From Bryobacterales bacterium (GTDB taxonomy: Bacteria > Acidobacteriota > Terriglobia > Bryobacterales > Bryobacteraceae): a stretch of 64,000 nt of DNA. A program made the position numbers and the translations under genes. The notes beneath the pieces were generated by a model. That model ran no database searches. It was not told the origin of the DNA and saw only the letters and a list, made by a program, of their open reading frames with translations. The stretch spans positions 1 through 64,000 of the forward strand of contig JADZAF010000249.1 in assembly GCA_020852755.1 (NCBI GenBank), written 5' to 3'. Positions within the stretch are counted from its first letter, which is position 1. Every line of letters begins with the position of its first letter. Below are positions 41,944 to 50,320 of the stretch, in pieces.

Positions 41944-43275
41944 TCAAGCGCGCGCGATTTCCGCGGCGTGCTTCTGGACTTTGAGGATGCCCTCGGCGAT
42001 CTGCTCCATGGTGCTGCGCTCGGCCAGCAGGCAGTTCTGCGAGAACCAGCAGCCCTCCCGCGTCATGCGGTCGTTGACCGGCGTCTGGTTCTGCTCTTCC
42101 CACCGGGCAATCCGCTCGGCGGAGAACAGCCTCCGGAATCCGCGGCTTTGGAGCGTGGTCTTCAGGAAGGCCGAGCGGTTCAGCGGCCCGTACCCCGCCG
42201 AGAGCGGCACGCCTTCCGCGTGCAGCGCCTTCAGAAACTGCGCGCGCGTCATGCCCGCGAACTTCTCCGGCTCGAAGCGCAGCATGTACAGGTGGTAGGC
42301 GTTGCGCGTGCAGCCGTCGTACATCCTGGCCGGCACGATGCCCGGAATCTCGCGAAGCAGGCTGGTAAGATAGGCGGCATTGTCTTCGCGCTTCTTCGAG
42401 TGCGCCTCCAGGCGGTTCAACTGCGCCAGCAGCACGGCGGCCTGGAACTCGGTCATCCGCAGGTTGGTGGCGCTCATCGAGTAGCTGAACTCGGCCGAAC
42501 CCTTGCGCATGCGGCCCTGGGTGTGAAAGCCGTAGCAGCGCTCGATGAACTCCCCGTCGTCCGAGATGATCGCGCCGCCCTCACCCGAGTTGATGTTCTT
42601 GGAGGCCTGGAAGCTGAAGCAGCCGCAGTTGCCCAGGCGTCCCACGTTGCGGCCGCGCCACTGCGCCACCCACGCCTGGCAGGCATCCTCGATGACCACC
42701 AGCTTGTGCTTGCGCGCCACGGCCATCACCGCGTCCATGTCCGCGGTGCTGCCTCCCAGGTGGACCGGGATGATGGCCTTGGTGCGCTCATTCACCAGGG
42801 GCTCGATCTTGCGCGCGTCGATCTGGAAAGTGTCCAGGTCGCTGTCGACGAATACCGGCAGGGCGTGCTGCCGCAGCACCACGTTCACCGTAGCCACGAA
42901 GGTGAAGGGCGGAACCAGCACTTCATCGCCCGGCTCGATACCGAGCGCGTTCAGCGATATGTACAGCGCGTTGGTTCCGTTGACGGTAGTGAGACAGCCG
43001 TGCGCGCCGGTGAAACGTGCGTAGGCCGCCTCGAACCGGTTGACCTGCTCCCCGTTTCCCCGCCCCCACTTTCCGCTGCGAACCACGTTGATGAGAGCGT
43101 CTTCCTCGCTGCGGTCGAAGACCGGCCAGGACGGAATCGCGTCGGTCCTCGCCGGCTTGCCCCCGAGCAGGGCGGGTTTGTCGTCTCGTGTGAAAGCGAG
43201 CGGCGGCGCGAGCGCCGCTCCCGCTGCAGGAAGCGCGGCCAACAAGTCCCGGCGGGACATCCGATCTGTCTTCAC
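41944..43275 (-). CDS. Tat-leader DegT/DnrJ/EryC1-family aminotransferase
   Basis: A 443-residue PLP-dependent sugar aminotransferase. The start is GTG 43275, seven bases after GGAGG; the ATG at 43302 overlaps that site and is rejected. SRRDLLAALPAAG is a twin-arginine leader, unusual for this family. The fold is intact: VNGTNALYISLNAL, PPFTFVATVNVV, Asp197 in VIEDACQA, and Lys226 in SFQASKNINSGEGG, the PLP-binding lysine. It would transaminate a keto sugar or cyclitol, or run in the deaminating direction. A cofactor-loaded enzyme is a sensible Tat passenger. Confidence 0.88.
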   Translation of the reverse strand: MKTDRMSRRDLLAALPAAGAALAPPLAFTRDDKPALLGGKPARTDAIPSWPVFDRSEEDALINVVRSGKWGRGNGEQVNRFEAAYARFTGAHGCLTTVNGTNALYISLNALGIEPGDEVLVPPFTFVATVNVVLRQHALPVFVDSDLDTFQIDARKIEPLVNERTKAIIPVHLGGSTADMDAVMAVARKHKLVVIEDACQAWVAQWRGRNVGRLGNCGCFSFQASKNINSGEGGAIISDDGEFIERCYGFHTQGRMRKGSAEFSYSMSATNLRMTEFQAAVLLAQLNRLEAHSKKREDNAAYLTSLLREIPGIVPARMYDGCTRNAYHLYMLRFEPEKFAGMTRAQFLKALHAEGVPLSAGYGPLNRSAFLKTTLQSRGFRRLFSAERIARWEEQNQTPVNDRMTREGCWFSQNCLLAERSTMEQIAEGILKVQKHAAEIARA

Positions 43276-43440
43276 AAAATCCCTCCTGCCCTTCAATATC
43301 ATCCAAATTCATCGCCAGGGAAAGGCCCTGCCGGCGGCTTATTTTCAAAACCAAACGAACTGCTGCGGGGGAAAGGCTGCCGGCCGCCCGCGGTTTTGCC
43401 CGGGCCCGGGCGCAGTCGCTTAAGATGGTCGCATACATCC

Positions 43441-44766
43441 ATGACACGCAGAGCCGCGCTTCTCTCGTTTGTTGCCGCGCTGCCGCTGGCCGCCCAAGGC
43501 GGCTGGAAAGCCGGCGTGGCCAAGGCGGAAATCACTCCCGGCGAGCCCATCTGGATGGCGGGCTTCGCCTCACGGACCAAGCCCTCGGAGGGCGTGCGCC
43601 AGGAGATTCACGTTCGCAGCCTGGCATTACAGGACGAGAGCGGCAAACCGGTCGCGCTGGCCACGCTGGACCTGGTCATGATCGACCGCCGGACGGCGGA
43701 CGAGGTGGCCGCGCAGTGCCTGCGCCGTTACGGACTCACGCGCGACCGCCTGGTGCTGAACGTCTCCCACACCCACAGCGGCCCCGTAGCCGGCCTTACG
43801 GTCATGCCGCTGTACGACCTCACACCGGAGCAGAGAGCAGCCATCGGCCGCTACACGGGCGAGTTGATCCGGAAGACCGTGGACACCATCGGCGCTTCAT
43901 TGCAGAACCTCCAGCCGGCCACGGTCTGGTTCGAGCAGGGGCTGGCGGGGATCGCCGTGAACCGCCGCCGGGTGGGGCGAAGGTCGCTGCCCGGCCCGGT
44001 GGATCACGATGTGCCCATCCTCGCGGTGCGGGACGGCGCCGGAACGCTGCGTGCGGCCGTGGTGGGCTACGCCTGCCATGCCACCGCGCTGAACGATTAC
44101 CTGATCAGCAACGACTGGCCCGGCTATGCCGTGGAAGCGATCGAGAAGGCTCATCCCGGTGCGACGGCTCTCTTCGTGCAAGGCTGCGGGGCGGATTCCA
44201 ACCCGCTGCCTCGCGCGGGTGAGGACCTGGCGCGCAAACGGGGCGAGATCCTGGCGGCGGCGTTCGAGCAGGTATTTGCGGGCAAGATGAGACCGGTCGC
44301 CGGGCCTCTGAAGAGCGCCTTCACCCTCGTGGACCTGCCCATGGTGGACATCTGGACCCGGGAGGCCCTGCAGGAGCGTTTGAAGGACAAACTGGCCATG
44401 TACCGCACCACCGCGCGGCACCTGCTCCAGGTGCTCGACCGGGAGGGCAAGCTGCCCGACCGCTATCCCTACCCCATCCAGGTCTGGCAGTTCGGGAGCA
44501 GCCTGAAGTTCATCGCCCTGGGAGGCGAGGTGGTGGTGGACTATGGACTGCGGCTCAAGACGCAACACGGTTTCGAGGACACCTGGGTGGCCGGCTACTC
44601 CAATGACGTGCCGGCCTACATTCCTTCCCGCCGGGTGCTGGAAGAGGGCGGCTACGAAGGCCGCGACGCCATGGTCCTGTTCGGACGCTCCGGCCGCTTC
44701 AGCCCGGCCGTGGAGGACATCATCCTCAAAGAAGCGGCGGAACTGGTCCGCCGCACCGCTCCCTGA
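43441..44766 (+). CDS. Exported neutral ceramidase-like hydrolase, copy 2
   Basis: A 441-residue paralogue of the gene at 37880. A short signal peptide (MTRRAALLSFVAALPLAAQ) is followed by the same family motifs: AEITPGEPIWMAGFASRTKPSEG, SHTHSGP, YACHAT and GCGADSNPLPR with the probable nucleophile serine. It diverges from the aminotransferase. No strong ribosome site; TAAGAT 14 bases before ATG may be the -10 box. It would cleave an amide or similar bond outside the cytoplasm; ceramide itself is not expected to be the only substrate. Confidence 0.75.
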   Translation: MTRRAALLSFVAALPLAAQGGWKAGVAKAEITPGEPIWMAGFASRTKPSEGVRQEIHVRSLALQDESGKPVALATLDLVMIDRRTADEVAAQCLRRYGLTRDRLVLNVSHTHSGPVAGLTVMPLYDLTPEQRAAIGRYTGELIRKTVDTIGASLQNLQPATVWFEQGLAGIAVNRRRVGRRSLPGPVDHDVPILAVRDGAGTLRAAVVGYACHATALNDYLISNDWPGYAVEAIEKAHPGATALFVQGCGADSNPLPRAGEDLARKRGEILAAAFEQVFAGKMRPVAGPLKSAFTLVDLPMVDIWTREALQERLKDKLAMYRTTARHLLQVLDREGKLPDRYPYPIQVWQFGSSLKFIALGGEVVVDYGLRLKTQHGFEDTWVAGYSNDVPAYIPSRRVLEEGGYEGRDAMVLFGRSGRFSPAVEDIILKEAAELVRRTAP

Positions 44767-44788
44767 GCGCCTTACGAGCCGCGGCGCT
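44766..44788. terminator. Small hairpin spanning two convergent stops
   Basis: AGCGCC (44766-44771) pairs with GGCGCT (44783-44788) across an 11-base loop, exactly between the stop of the plus gene and that of the TonB-receptor gene. There is no T-tract, so the call is weak. Confidence 0.3.
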
Positions 44789-47700
44789 TAGAAGTACAGC
44801 TTCATCGCGAACTGAATGATGCGCGGGTTGAAGAGCACGCCCTCATCCTGGCCGGGCGAGTAGAGCTTCCCGAAGTTGGCCGTGCCGAAGAAATAGCCCG
44901 GGTAGACCATCGAGTAGAAGTGGCCTGAGAAGGCGTTGAAGAACTCCGCCCGGAACTGCAGGTTGTAGCGTTCCTTGATTCGGTTGTTCTTCACCATGGA
45001 GAAATCCAAGGCCCGCTGGCCGGGAGTCCGCAGCGGGTTGCGAGGCGAAGTCCCCAGGGTGCCGAGTTCCGGCAGCGAGAACACGGAGGCGTCAAACCAG
45101 TTGAAGTAGCTGCGCTGAAAACCGGAGGGCAGCGGGTTGCCGTTCACGTTGGGGCGCAGGCCGGCGCCGTAAGGACTGCCGGGGTAGAAGCCGATCTGGG
45201 AACGGTCGCCGCAGGTCAGGCAGGAGACGTTGAACGGGCTGCCGTCGGACAGGGTCAGAATGCCGTTGGCCTGCCACCCGCCGATAACATAGTGCAGCGG
45301 GCCGCCGCTGTTGCCGATCGCCTTTCCTTTGCCGAAGGGAAGCTCGTAGACCCAGCTGGTGACCAGGCGGCGCGTCTGGTCGAAGCTCGCCACGCCGCGC
45401 TCGGCCGACAGATCGTACGAGTACTGGGGATACCAGTTGTAGGAGCCGCCGTGAAGGCTCTGCTCGGAACCCTGGTCGATCGCCCGGCTCCACGTGAAAG
45501 CAACCAGCGCCTGCAGGCCGTGCGAGAAGCGCTTGTCCACCTTGACCGTCATGGCGTGGTAGACCGACTGCGCGATGTTGGAGTACTCGTTGGACGTCGG
45601 GCTGAAGTTCCGGAAAGGAACGCGCTCCTGGTAGGGCGAACATTTGTCCGGGTAGGTGCCGGGAGGGCACTGCGAGATGAAGCAGACGCTGTTGGTCGGG
45701 TTGCCTTTCTCAGCCGGGAGGACAGCCTGGTTAAACACCCAGCGGATGGGAACGCGCAAGCCGTGCGAACCCTGGTAGCCGACTTCCAACAGCAGGTTGC
45801 GAACGGGTTCGTACTGGAGGTTCACGCCCCACTGCTGAATGTAGGGGTCCTTGTTATTCGGGTTCATGCCGCCGCCCGAGTAGCACCGGTTGAGGACTTC
45901 CAGGGTCGCGCCGGTCAGCGGGTCCCTCCGGTATTCCGCCGGGGCGGTGCAGTAAGGTCCGGGATACTTCGTCTGCGCGATGTTGTACGGAGCCGGGAAC
46001 AGGTTCCGGATATCCAGCGGCGGGGTGCTCTCCACCAGGGTCGGCGTGGGCGTGGCGGCATCGGCGAGCAGCTGGTTCTGGCCGTTGCTCAGCGTCGGGT
46101 AATACGCCTGCCAGACGTCGTAGAAGATGCCGTAACCCGCCCGGACCACGAAGGCGTTGTTGTTGCCGAAAGGACGCCAGGCGATACCGATCCGCGGGGC
46201 CCAGCTCCGGTAACTGGTATTGACCAGCCCGTCTTTCGCACAGCAGGCCACGCCGATCGGGTCGTTGACCTGCTCGGCGAACTTCCTGTCGCGATACAAC
46301 TGCCGCCCGCCGGGGAAGCTGTGGTCGAAGATGGAACCCCCGCCGAACTTGTCCTTGTATGGAGTGTGGATCTCCCAGCGGACGCCGAGGTTCAGGGTCA
46401 GCTGCGGCGTCACCCGGAAATCGTCCTGAAAATAGAATCCCGCGTCTACGTTGCGCAGCCGGGCGAAAGACTGGTCGAAGCCGGTGTGGCCTTCCGAGGA
46501 GGCAAAGCCCAGGAGGAAGTCGGCAAAGGCGTTCCCGGCATCCCGCACCGCGGGCGATTGCGAGCCGAGCGGGTTACGCGCCGTGTAGGCGCCGGTGAAG
46601 GTGAGCAGGCCATTTCCCTGGAAGCCGTTCTGGTTCATGTTGTGGCCCCTGCGCACCTCCCCGCCGATCTTGAGGCTGTGGCGGCCCCGCGTCAGAGTGA
46701 GGGCCTCCACAAAGTGGTAGATGTTCGAGATGTTGTAGAACGGCACCGATCCTCCGCTGCCCAGCTGGGTGTACTGGCTGGTGGCCATGTTGATGGCGGG
46801 CAGTGCGTAGTAGGCGGCGTTGTCGTTGAGGTTTTTCAGACCGGCCTCTTTCCAGTAGTTGATGGAGCCGAAGGCGGTCTCGAAGCCGGAAAGAAAGTAG
46901 AGCCGGTTGTAGCCCGCGCGCACTTCGTTGATGGTTGAGGGATTGATGATATGCGACCATTGGAGGCCCACCAGCCGGCCCCTCTGCGCGACCTTGGTTC
47001 CCGATAGAGGCATCAGCGCCGGGCTGGGAGCCGTCTCGTTCTGGTACAGCACCTGGCCGAAAATGCGGTCCGAAGCGCCGATGTTGTGGTCCACGCGCGT
47101 GCTGAACTGCGCGGCATCGACCGGATAGACCAGGTTGCGCTGGTAGTTCATGCATGGCGGCAGGCAATTGTTCGTGGCGGACGGAAAGTAAGCCAGCAGG
47201 ATCTTGCTGACCGGGGCGAAGCGGTCCGCCGGGATCCGGTTGCCGGGAAACACCGACTTGACGACGGGCGGAGTCCCGCCCGGATTCGGCGCCGCGCTGA
47301 GGGGGTCGAAGAGCTGGGTGCCCCAGTCGGAAAAATCGCCGCTGCGCTGCTTCTCGGTGGGCACCTGCCCCGCGGCCGTCGTGCCGCTGCGGCGCTTGGA
47401 GCCCTGGTAACTCGCGAACCAGAAGGTCTTATCCTTGCCGTTGTACAGCTTGGGCAGGAAGACAGGACCGCCGGCGGTGAAGCCAAACTGGTTCTGCTTG
47501 AGAGGCGACTTGGTGTGATAAAAGGGATGCCGGGGCTGCAGCGCGTCGTTGCGCAGGAAGTTCCACGCCGATCCGTGCAGGCTGTTGGTGCCGGACTTGA
47601 GCGCGATGTTGACCTGAGCCGCGCCCATTCCGAACTCCGCCGAGTACAGGCTGTTCTGCAGCTTGAACTCCTGGATGGCGTCCGGCGGCGGTATGTTGGA

Positions 47701-48348
47701 AGCCTGCTGGAACAGCGCTTCGTTGGTGCTCACGCCGTCGATCAGGTAGCTGGTGGACGACGGCCGGGCGCCGTTGACGCTGATGCTGCGAAAGTTGTCG
47801 TTCAAGCCGTGGCGCCGGATGGTGCCGGCCGTGGCGATGCCGCCCGTCAGTTCACCCGTTCCCACGTTCAGGCGGATCAGGTTGGTGAAGTCGCGCCCGT
47901 TCAGCGGCAGTTCCTCGACCTGGCGCGTCCCGATCACCTGTCCAAGAGTAGTCGTGTCGGTCTGCACCAGTTGGGCCGCCGCCGATACCTCGACTGCTTC
48001 GGCCAGCTGGCCGACCTGCAGGTTCAGGTCCACGCGCACCGTCTGGTTGACTTCCACCGTAACCGGCGCTACTTCCAGCTTGCGGAAACCTTCTTTCGAC
48101 GCTTCCACCTTGTATGGTCCCGGTATCAGCGAAGGCACGTAGTAATTGCCCGTGTCGTCGGTTTCAAACCGGAACGAAACGTTGGTTCCGAGATTGGTGA
48201 CTACCACCGCGGCGCCGGGTATGACCGCGCCGGAAGCATCCCGCACCAGCCCTACGATGGCGCCGCGGGACGACTGCGCCTGGACCGCGGGTGCGGCAGC
48301 CAGAAGAAAAGCGGCTGCGCCCAGAAGGCGAGCGTACTTCAGCATCAT
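44788..48348 (-). CDS. Oar-like TonB-dependent receptor
   Basis: A 1186-residue outer-membrane protein. Residues 1-24 form a signal peptide. Residues about 27-110 are a carboxypeptidase-regulatory-like beta domain (GAIVGLVRDASGAVIPGA, GNYYVPSLIPGPYKVEA). A plug domain follows (EELPLNGRDFTNLIRL, SYLIDGVSTNEALF). The rest is a beta-barrel with many aromatic strand ends, closing with a terminal phenylalanine (FAMKLYF), as needed for outer-membrane insertion. It would import a glycan, oligosaccharide or other large ligand, using TonB energy. The promoter at 48466-48495 fits it well. Confidence 0.93.
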   Translation of the reverse strand: MMLKYARLLGAAAFLLAAAPAVQAQSSRGAIVGLVRDASGAVIPGAAVVVTNLGTNVSFRFETDDTGNYYVPSLIPGPYKVEASKEGFRKLEVAPVTVEVNQTVRVDLNLQVGQLAEAVEVSAAAQLVQTDTTTLGQVIGTRQVEELPLNGRDFTNLIRLNVGTGELTGGIATAGTIRRHGLNDNFRSISVNGARPSSTSYLIDGVSTNEALFQQASNIPPPDAIQEFKLQNSLYSAEFGMGAAQVNIALKSGTNSLHGSAWNFLRNDALQPRHPFYHTKSPLKQNQFGFTAGGPVFLPKLYNGKDKTFWFASYQGSKRRSGTTAAGQVPTEKQRSGDFSDWGTQLFDPLSAAPNPGGTPPVVKSVFPGNRIPADRFAPVSKILLAYFPSATNNCLPPCMNYQRNLVYPVDAAQFSTRVDHNIGASDRIFGQVLYQNETAPSPALMPLSGTKVAQRGRLVGLQWSHIINPSTINEVRAGYNRLYFLSGFETAFGSINYWKEAGLKNLNDNAAYYALPAINMATSQYTQLGSGGSVPFYNISNIYHFVEALTLTRGRHSLKIGGEVRRGHNMNQNGFQGNGLLTFTGAYTARNPLGSQSPAVRDAGNAFADFLLGFASSEGHTGFDQSFARLRNVDAGFYFQDDFRVTPQLTLNLGVRWEIHTPYKDKFGGGSIFDHSFPGGRQLYRDRKFAEQVNDPIGVACCAKDGLVNTSYRSWAPRIGIAWRPFGNNNAFVVRAGYGIFYDVWQAYYPTLSNGQNQLLADAATPTPTLVESTPPLDIRNLFPAPYNIAQTKYPGPYCTAPAEYRRDPLTGATLEVLNRCYSGGGMNPNNKDPYIQQWGVNLQYEPVRNLLLEVGYQGSHGLRVPIRWVFNQAVLPAEKGNPTNSVCFISQCPPGTYPDKCSPYQERVPFRNFSPTSNEYSNIAQSVYHAMTVKVDKRFSHGLQALVAFTWSRAIDQGSEQSLHGGSYNWYPQYSYDLSAERGVASFDQTRRLVTSWVYELPFGKGKAIGNSGGPLHYVIGGWQANGILTLSDGSPFNVSCLTCGDRSQIGFYPGSPYGAGLRPNVNGNPLPSGFQRSYFNWFDASVFSLPELGTLGTSPRNPLRTPGQRALDFSMVKNNRIKERYNLQFRAEFFNAFSGHFYSMVYPGYFFGTANFGKLYSPGQDEGVLFNPRIIQFAMKLYF

Positions 48349-48465
48349 CCATTCCCTCTTGTTTTCGGAGTGTCCGAAGCCGGCGGTTTGCCCTTGGCAA
48401 GCGCCTCACGCCAAATGTGTGAGATAAGTGATCGGGACGTAGAGCTTCGGAGTCTTCTTAACAGG

Positions 48466-48495
48466 ATCTTATCGACTATGTTACTGAGTCGTCAA
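48466..48495 (-). promoter_or_regulatory. Sigma70-type promoter for the TonB-dependent receptor gene
   Basis: TTGACG (complement of 48490-48495) is separated by 18 bases from TAAGAT (complement of 48466-48471), followed by a leader of about 110 bases that ends with GAGGGAATGG before the ATG. The gap is AT-richer than its surroundings. Confidence 0.5.
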
Positions 48496-48501
48496 GTTTG
48501 C

Positions 48502-49965
48502 TCACGCGAATTTATAGGAAATTACTACCCGGGATTCGGTCCCTTTCGGCAAAGTTATGTAACCTGTCTCGCGGTCGATGCTTTTCCACGGCTTGCCGTC
48601 CACCCAGGCAGCCGCGATGCGAACGTCCGGCTGGTCGAACGGAACCACGACTCGCGGCCCTCCGCCGGCCAGGCGGAACGTAAGCTGCGGCTCATGCCCG
48701 GACGGCAGAGAGAGATAGAGGTAATTCACGAGAGCGTGCTCCATCTCATGATAGGAAGCGCGCCAGGCCGTGTCCCAGGCCTTGCGCCCCTCTCCGAGCG
48801 GCCTGCCGTCTCCGCCGATGCCCGTGAAGAATCCTCCCTGCTCCCGATCGGTAAAGCGGCTTACGAAGAAACGCTCCGACCGCCCGAAGTTGTCCAGGTA
48901 ACACTGCTCGCGGGTTCGCGCATAGAGACGCAGCTGCAGCATCGCGCCGTAGATTTGCGTCCACCACCACATCCCGTCTCCGCGCGACCGGGCGGTCGTC
49001 TCGAACCAGCCGCCCGATCCGGCGTCCCAGGCTTCGCGCTCGACCTGCCGGGCGAATTCGATCGCGGTCCGGGCGTACCGGCCGCCGGTTTGATCGGCCA
49101 GGCGGAGCAGCGCCAGCCCGGCCGTCAACTGCGCTCCGCCGGAGGCGGGACGGTCCGGCGCCGGATCCGTGCGCCGCCATTGGCGGTCGAAGGTGTTCTT
49201 GAAACCGTGGAACCAGCCCGCGCCGTCGCGCATCCGTTCCAGTGACAGGTCCATCAATTCGCGGGAGAACGCCAGGATCCGGGCATCCCGGGTGGCCAGG
49301 TACAGGTTCAGAAGAAGCGAGCCGGTGTAGCCGTAGTGGGCATGCTTGTTCTTGCCGTAGTCCGCCACCGCCAGGTCGCGCCTCAGCGTCTGTGCGTAGC
49401 CTCCAAATTCCCGGTCGCGTGCCCGTTCCCGATGGATCTCGACCGATTCGATCACCTTTTCCAGCACCCTGGCGCAGCCCGTGGTGAAGTAGTACATGGT
49501 CAACCCGACATTGGTGTAGAGCTGGCGGGATACGGTCTTGGCGCGGCTCAAGGGCTTCCCTTCCGGAGTCAGCAGATCATGCCAGCCGCCGTACTCCTTG
49601 TCCCAGGCGCGATCGAGCAGGTATTCGACGCCCTGTTTCGCGCAGGCCAGGTACTCTTCGCGGCCGGAGAGCAGGTAGGCGGCGCTGAAACCGTACACCT
49701 GGCGGCCGATCAAAAGCGGGACTTTGTATGCCGGAGGGATGGGCCGCCAGCGGCGGTCGAGGTTCGTGTGATAGGCGCCCTGGCCGGGATCGGGAGCATG
49801 CCGCAGCCAGAGCGGAGCCAGCTCTCTGACGCCCTGTGTCCGCCAGTATTCGCCTGCCGTCACCGGCAACTCCGGCGCCCGTTCGCGCCCCCAGGCCCGC
49901 ACTGCGGGCATCAAAGAAAGCATGCAGAAACGCCGCCTGGTCTGTCCTCCCGCTCCGACCCCCAT
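48502..49965 (-). CDS. Tat-exported N-acylglucosamine 2-epimerase (AGE) family protein
   Basis: A 487-residue (alpha/alpha)6-barrel protein. TRRRFCMLSL near residue 9 is a Tat-like motif. Barrel segments (VYGFSAAYLLSGREEYLACAKQGVEYLL, DKEYGGWHDLL, YTNVGLTMYYF, GSGGWFETT, WWWTQIYGAMLQLRLYARTRE) match AGE/cellobiose 2-epimerase-like proteins. The last about 80 residues form an extra beta-rich domain ending VVISYKFA. It would epimerise or isomerise a sugar. Start uncertain: ATG 49965 is chosen; TTG 49974 is possible and neither has a good ribosome site. Confidence 0.75.
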   Translation of the reverse strand: MGVGAGGQTRRRFCMLSLMPAVRAWGRERAPELPVTAGEYWRTQGVRELAPLWLRHAPDPGQGAYHTNLDRRWRPIPPAYKVPLLIGRQVYGFSAAYLLSGREEYLACAKQGVEYLLDRAWDKEYGGWHDLLTPEGKPLSRAKTVSRQLYTNVGLTMYYFTTGCARVLEKVIESVEIHRERARDREFGGYAQTLRRDLAVADYGKNKHAHYGYTGSLLLNLYLATRDARILAFSRELMDLSLERMRDGAGWFHGFKNTFDRQWRRTDPAPDRPASGGAQLTAGLALLRLADQTGGRYARTAIEFARQVEREAWDAGSGGWFETTARSRGDGMWWWTQIYGAMLQLRLYARTREQCYLDNFGRSERFFVSRFTDREQGGFFTGIGGDGRPLGEGRKAWDTAWRASYHEMEHALVNYLYLSLPSGHEPQLTFRLAGGGPRVVVPFDQPDVRIAAAWVDGKPWKSIDRETGYITLPKGTESRVVISYKFA

Positions 49966-50320
49966 TGAGGGCAAGTTACTCCACTCTTCGCAGCCGGGTC
50001 AACTTGCCGCCCGCGGAGGGCACAGACGTGGAGTTGTTCGAAATTCAGCGCCCCCTGGGCCTGCGGCCCAAGCCCTGGAGGGCAGTGCGACCGCTCCCTC
50101 CGGTGTGCACGGTCTTCCCGTTTCTGGACCGAATACGGGAACGGCAAAGGCCGGTGCCGCAAACCCGCTGGAGGCCCATCTTGACGCGGACCGGCGCTTC
50201 TCCCGACAATCGGGGAGCCGCATCGCTACGCTCCGATGCCTGTTCGCCTCCGCCCGGAAGGCTGTCCGGTTTCCCTCCGGAAGCGAGTTCGACCTCGGAA
50301 TCCGCAGCGGGAGACCGAAA
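49966..50320. other. 355-bp divergent intergenic region with promoter and repeat fragment
   Basis: No convincing gene. A 14-base exact match (CCGCTCCCTCCGGT, 50091-50104) to the arm of the 24.3-kb repeat is present. TTGACG (50180-50185) and GACAAT (50204-50209), 18 bases apart, may be the promoter of the membrane-protein gene at 50321, leaving a leader of about 105 bases. The rest shows nothing recognisable. Confidence 0.4.
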
